6,226 nt of DNA. Origin: Clostridia bacterium (GTDB lineage: Bacteria > Bacillota > Clostridia > Christensenellales > CAG-1252). The DNA lies in assembly GCA_017615515.1 (NCBI GenBank), contig JAFZZX010000108.1, positions 1 through 6,226 on the forward strand. Direction: 5' to 3'. Every line of letters begins with the position of its first letter. Within the stretch, counting starts at the first letter, position 1. Shown piece by piece: positions 5,412 to 6,226 of the stretch. A program made the translations under genes and the position numbers. Below the pieces are notes generated by a model. It was not told the origin of the DNA and made no database searches. It saw only the letters and a list, made by a program, of their open reading frames with translations.

Positions 5412-5469
5412 CGGGGTTGGCGCTACGCGCGGATATGTTCAAAGGAAATGAGAAAGTAAGACAATTCGT

Positions 5470-5498
5470 TTGACTTCGCCACTTTATCGTGCTAAACT
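5470..5498 (+). promoter_or_regulatory. Sigma-A promoter of the regulator-hisZ operon
   Basis: TTGACT (5470-5475), a 17-base spacer, and TAAACT (5493-5498). The predicted start is about 5505, giving a leader of about 22 bases that still contains the ribosome site GAGGTGA (5516-5522). Confidence 0.75.
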
Positions 5499-5515
5499 GT
5501 GAATACACAATTCAC
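5499..5515 (+). promoter_or_regulatory. Candidate operator GTGAAT-N5-ATTCAC
   Basis: A perfect inverted repeat with six-base arms and a five-base centre (ACACA) lies directly after the -10 box and spans the predicted start site. Because the transcript would begin inside it, it suits a DNA-binding operator better than an RNA hairpin. The gene it precedes encodes a TrpR-family DNA-binding protein, so self-regulation is the natural guess. Confidence 0.5.
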
Positions 5516-5526
5516 GAGGTGAGTTT

Positions 5527-5835
5527 ATGGATAAGGTAAGGAACAAATCGGTAGATAACCTGATGCAGGTCATAGCGAAGATGTCTTCGGCGGACGATTG
5601 CTACGACTTTTTCTCCGATCTCTGCACGATCAAGGAGTTGCAGGATATGGCGCAACGCTTCGAAATGGCGATCCTGCTGAAGGGCGGCGCGAACTATCAG
5701 GACGTCGTCTCCGCGGTGGGGACGAGCAGCGCGACGATCAGCCGTGTGAATCGGTGCCTTTTGTACGGCAACGGCGGTTACGAGAAGGCGATCGCGATCT
5801 ATAAGGAAGGAGTGGACGATGGAGATAAGAAATAA
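5527..5835 (+). CDS. yerC: YerC/YecD-type TrpR-family regulator, probable histidine gene repressor
   Basis: This 102-residue all-helical DNA-binding protein belongs to the Trp repressor superfamily. Visible family features are the helical block YDFFSDLCTIKELQDMAQRF (26-45), the region from LLKGGANYQDV (50-60), and the helix-turn-helix TSSATISRVNRCLLYG (66-81) followed by GGYEKAI. The ligand-binding side cannot be read from sequence; TrpR itself senses tryptophan. Comparative work that I recall proposes YerC-type proteins (named HisR) as regulators of histidine genes in Firmicutes. The context agrees: the stop codon overlaps the start of hisZ by 17 bases. GAGGTGA at 5516-5522 is the ribosome site. 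The gene has its own promoter and an adjacent operator-like repeat. The family is near certain; the histidine role is inferred. Confidence 0.9.
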   Translation: MDKVRNKSVDNLMQVIAKMSSADDCYDFFSDLCTIKELQDMAQRFEMAILLKGGANYQDVVSAVGTSSATISRVNRCLLYGNGGYEKAIAIYKEGVDDGDKK

Positions 5836-6226
5836 CGTATTGGAGCGCGGCGAGGCGGTCGTTCTCGCCCCGCGCGCTCTCTATGCCGATCACGGCTACG
5901 AATACTATCGAATGGGCAAGTTCGAGGAGTACGACTTCTACGCGAAGAACAAGGATTTCCTCGTGTCGGACAACGTCCTGACCTTCACCGATACCAACGG
6001 CAAATTGATGGCGCTGAAGCCCGACGTGACCCTGTCGATCATCAAGGGGTGCGAGGCGGAACCGAAGGGCGTCCGCAAGGCGTACTACAGCGAGAACGTC
6101 TATCGCCCCGCGGCGGACGGCGCCTTTAAGGAGATCTTGCAGACCGGACTCGAATGTTTCGGCGAGCTCGGCGGCGCGGAGATCACCGAGGTCATGACCC
6201 TTGCGGTCAAGAGCCTACGCACGATC
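5819..6226 (+). CDS. hisZ: HisZ, ATP phosphoribosyltransferase regulatory subunit (5' part, cut by window end)
   Basis: HisZ is a catalytically inactive relative of histidyl-tRNA synthetase that binds short-form HisG and enables the first, histidine-inhibited step of histidine biosynthesis. The 136 residues seen match the clostridial HisZ type: YRMGKFEEYDFYAKNKDFL (30-48), FTDTNGKLMALKPDVTLSII (56-75), YYSENVYRP (89-97) and KEILQTGLECFGEL (104-117). A true synthetase would show a GTRD-like N-terminal motif, LRPEGT, and an FR-x-E motif 2; here the equivalents are LKPDVT and NVYRP, which argues against tRNA charging. ATG 5819 lies inside the end of the regulator gene, with AAGGAG (5807-5812) six bases upstream, so translation is probably coupled. 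hisG and other his genes are expected just past the window. The C-terminal part is not visible. Confidence 0.87.
   Translation, partial: MEIRNNVLERGEAVVLAPRALYADHGYEYYRMGKFEEYDFYAKNKDFLVSDNVLTFTDTNGKLMALKPDVTLSIIKGCEAEPKGVRKAYYSENVYRPAADGAFKEILQTGLECFGELGGAEITEVMTLAVKSLRTI

Larger units (their letters stand above)
5180..5469. other. Gene-free, hairpin-rich intergenic stretch
   Basis: No credible gene is visible; open frames on either strand here lack ribosome sites and give low-complexity, Arg/Ser-rich peptides. The stretch contains GCGCCG-TTCTT-CGGCGC (5197-5213), a long imperfect hairpin (5261-5287), and two terminator-like hairpins in tandem (5360-5411). I see no good promoter that would explain the last two. 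It may be read-through protection, interspersed repeats, or a small RNA. Confidence 0.5.

Noticed and set aside
3046..5437. Shared 12-mer CGCGCGGATATG at 3046-3057 and 5426-5437
   Set aside because: About one repeated 12-mer is expected by chance in a window this size, and the two contexts differ.
5178..5508. Open frames of 63 codons (plus) and 81 codons (minus) in the intergenic gap
   Set aside because: Both are low-complexity, lack ribosome sites, and run through hairpins and the regulator promoter region.
5499..5515. Rex-type redox operator
   Set aside because: GTGAA and TTCAC half-sites are present, but the centre is seven bases where Rex sites usually have about four, and the outer TT/AA bases are missing.
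1..6226. CRISPR arrays, intact insertion sequences, defence or toxin-antitoxin genes
   Set aside because: No regularly spaced direct repeats, transposase motifs or recognisable defence domains were found.

Overview
The window looks like chromosome from an anaerobic, moderately GC-rich Clostridia-type Firmicute. The evidence is strong AGGAGG-type ribosome sites, sigma-A promoters with 17-base spacers, a flavodiiron NO/O2 reductase plus rubredoxin, a YerC/TrpR-type regulator, and a clostridial-style HisZ. No species can be named from the sequence alone.

Layout. Bases 1-342 are the AT-richer, decayed 3' end of a large serine recombinase, with two in-frame stops; this is debris of an old mobile element. 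Bases 343-525 form an unusually structured non-coding or barely coding stretch: long nested inverted repeats, a terminator-like hairpin, and a 51-codon open frame on the minus strand. Bases 525-689 are a complete minus-strand tRNA-Ala(CGC) unit with its own promoter and terminator. Bases 745-2007 (minus) encode a pyrimidine-nucleoside phosphorylase. Transcribed divergently from it is a DUF975 membrane protein (2181-2993) with a near-consensus promoter and a structured leader. Bases 3036-5179 are a clear two-gene transcription unit with promoter and terminator. It carries a single-chain flavodiiron protein fused to a flavin reductase domain and a short rubredoxin domain (equivalent to FprA plus Hrb joined together), followed by a free full-length rubredoxin. 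Bases 5180-5469 hold no credible gene but several hairpins, two of them terminator-like. At 5470 a new unit begins: promoter, an inverted repeat placed like an operator, a small TrpR-family regulator (5527-5835), and a 17-base overlap into hisZ, which runs off the right edge.

How the genes work together. The flavodiiron/rubredoxin pair makes a self-contained NADH-driven O2 or NO scavenging system suited to an anaerobe. The regulator-hisZ pair looks like the start of a histidine biosynthesis operon controlled by its first gene. The phosphorylase salvages pyrimidine nucleosides. The left end records a past insertion next to a tRNA gene. The most interesting items are the regulator/operator/hisZ arrangement, the fused reductase, and the unexplained structured regions at 366-497 and 5133-5411. 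No completely new system is evident.
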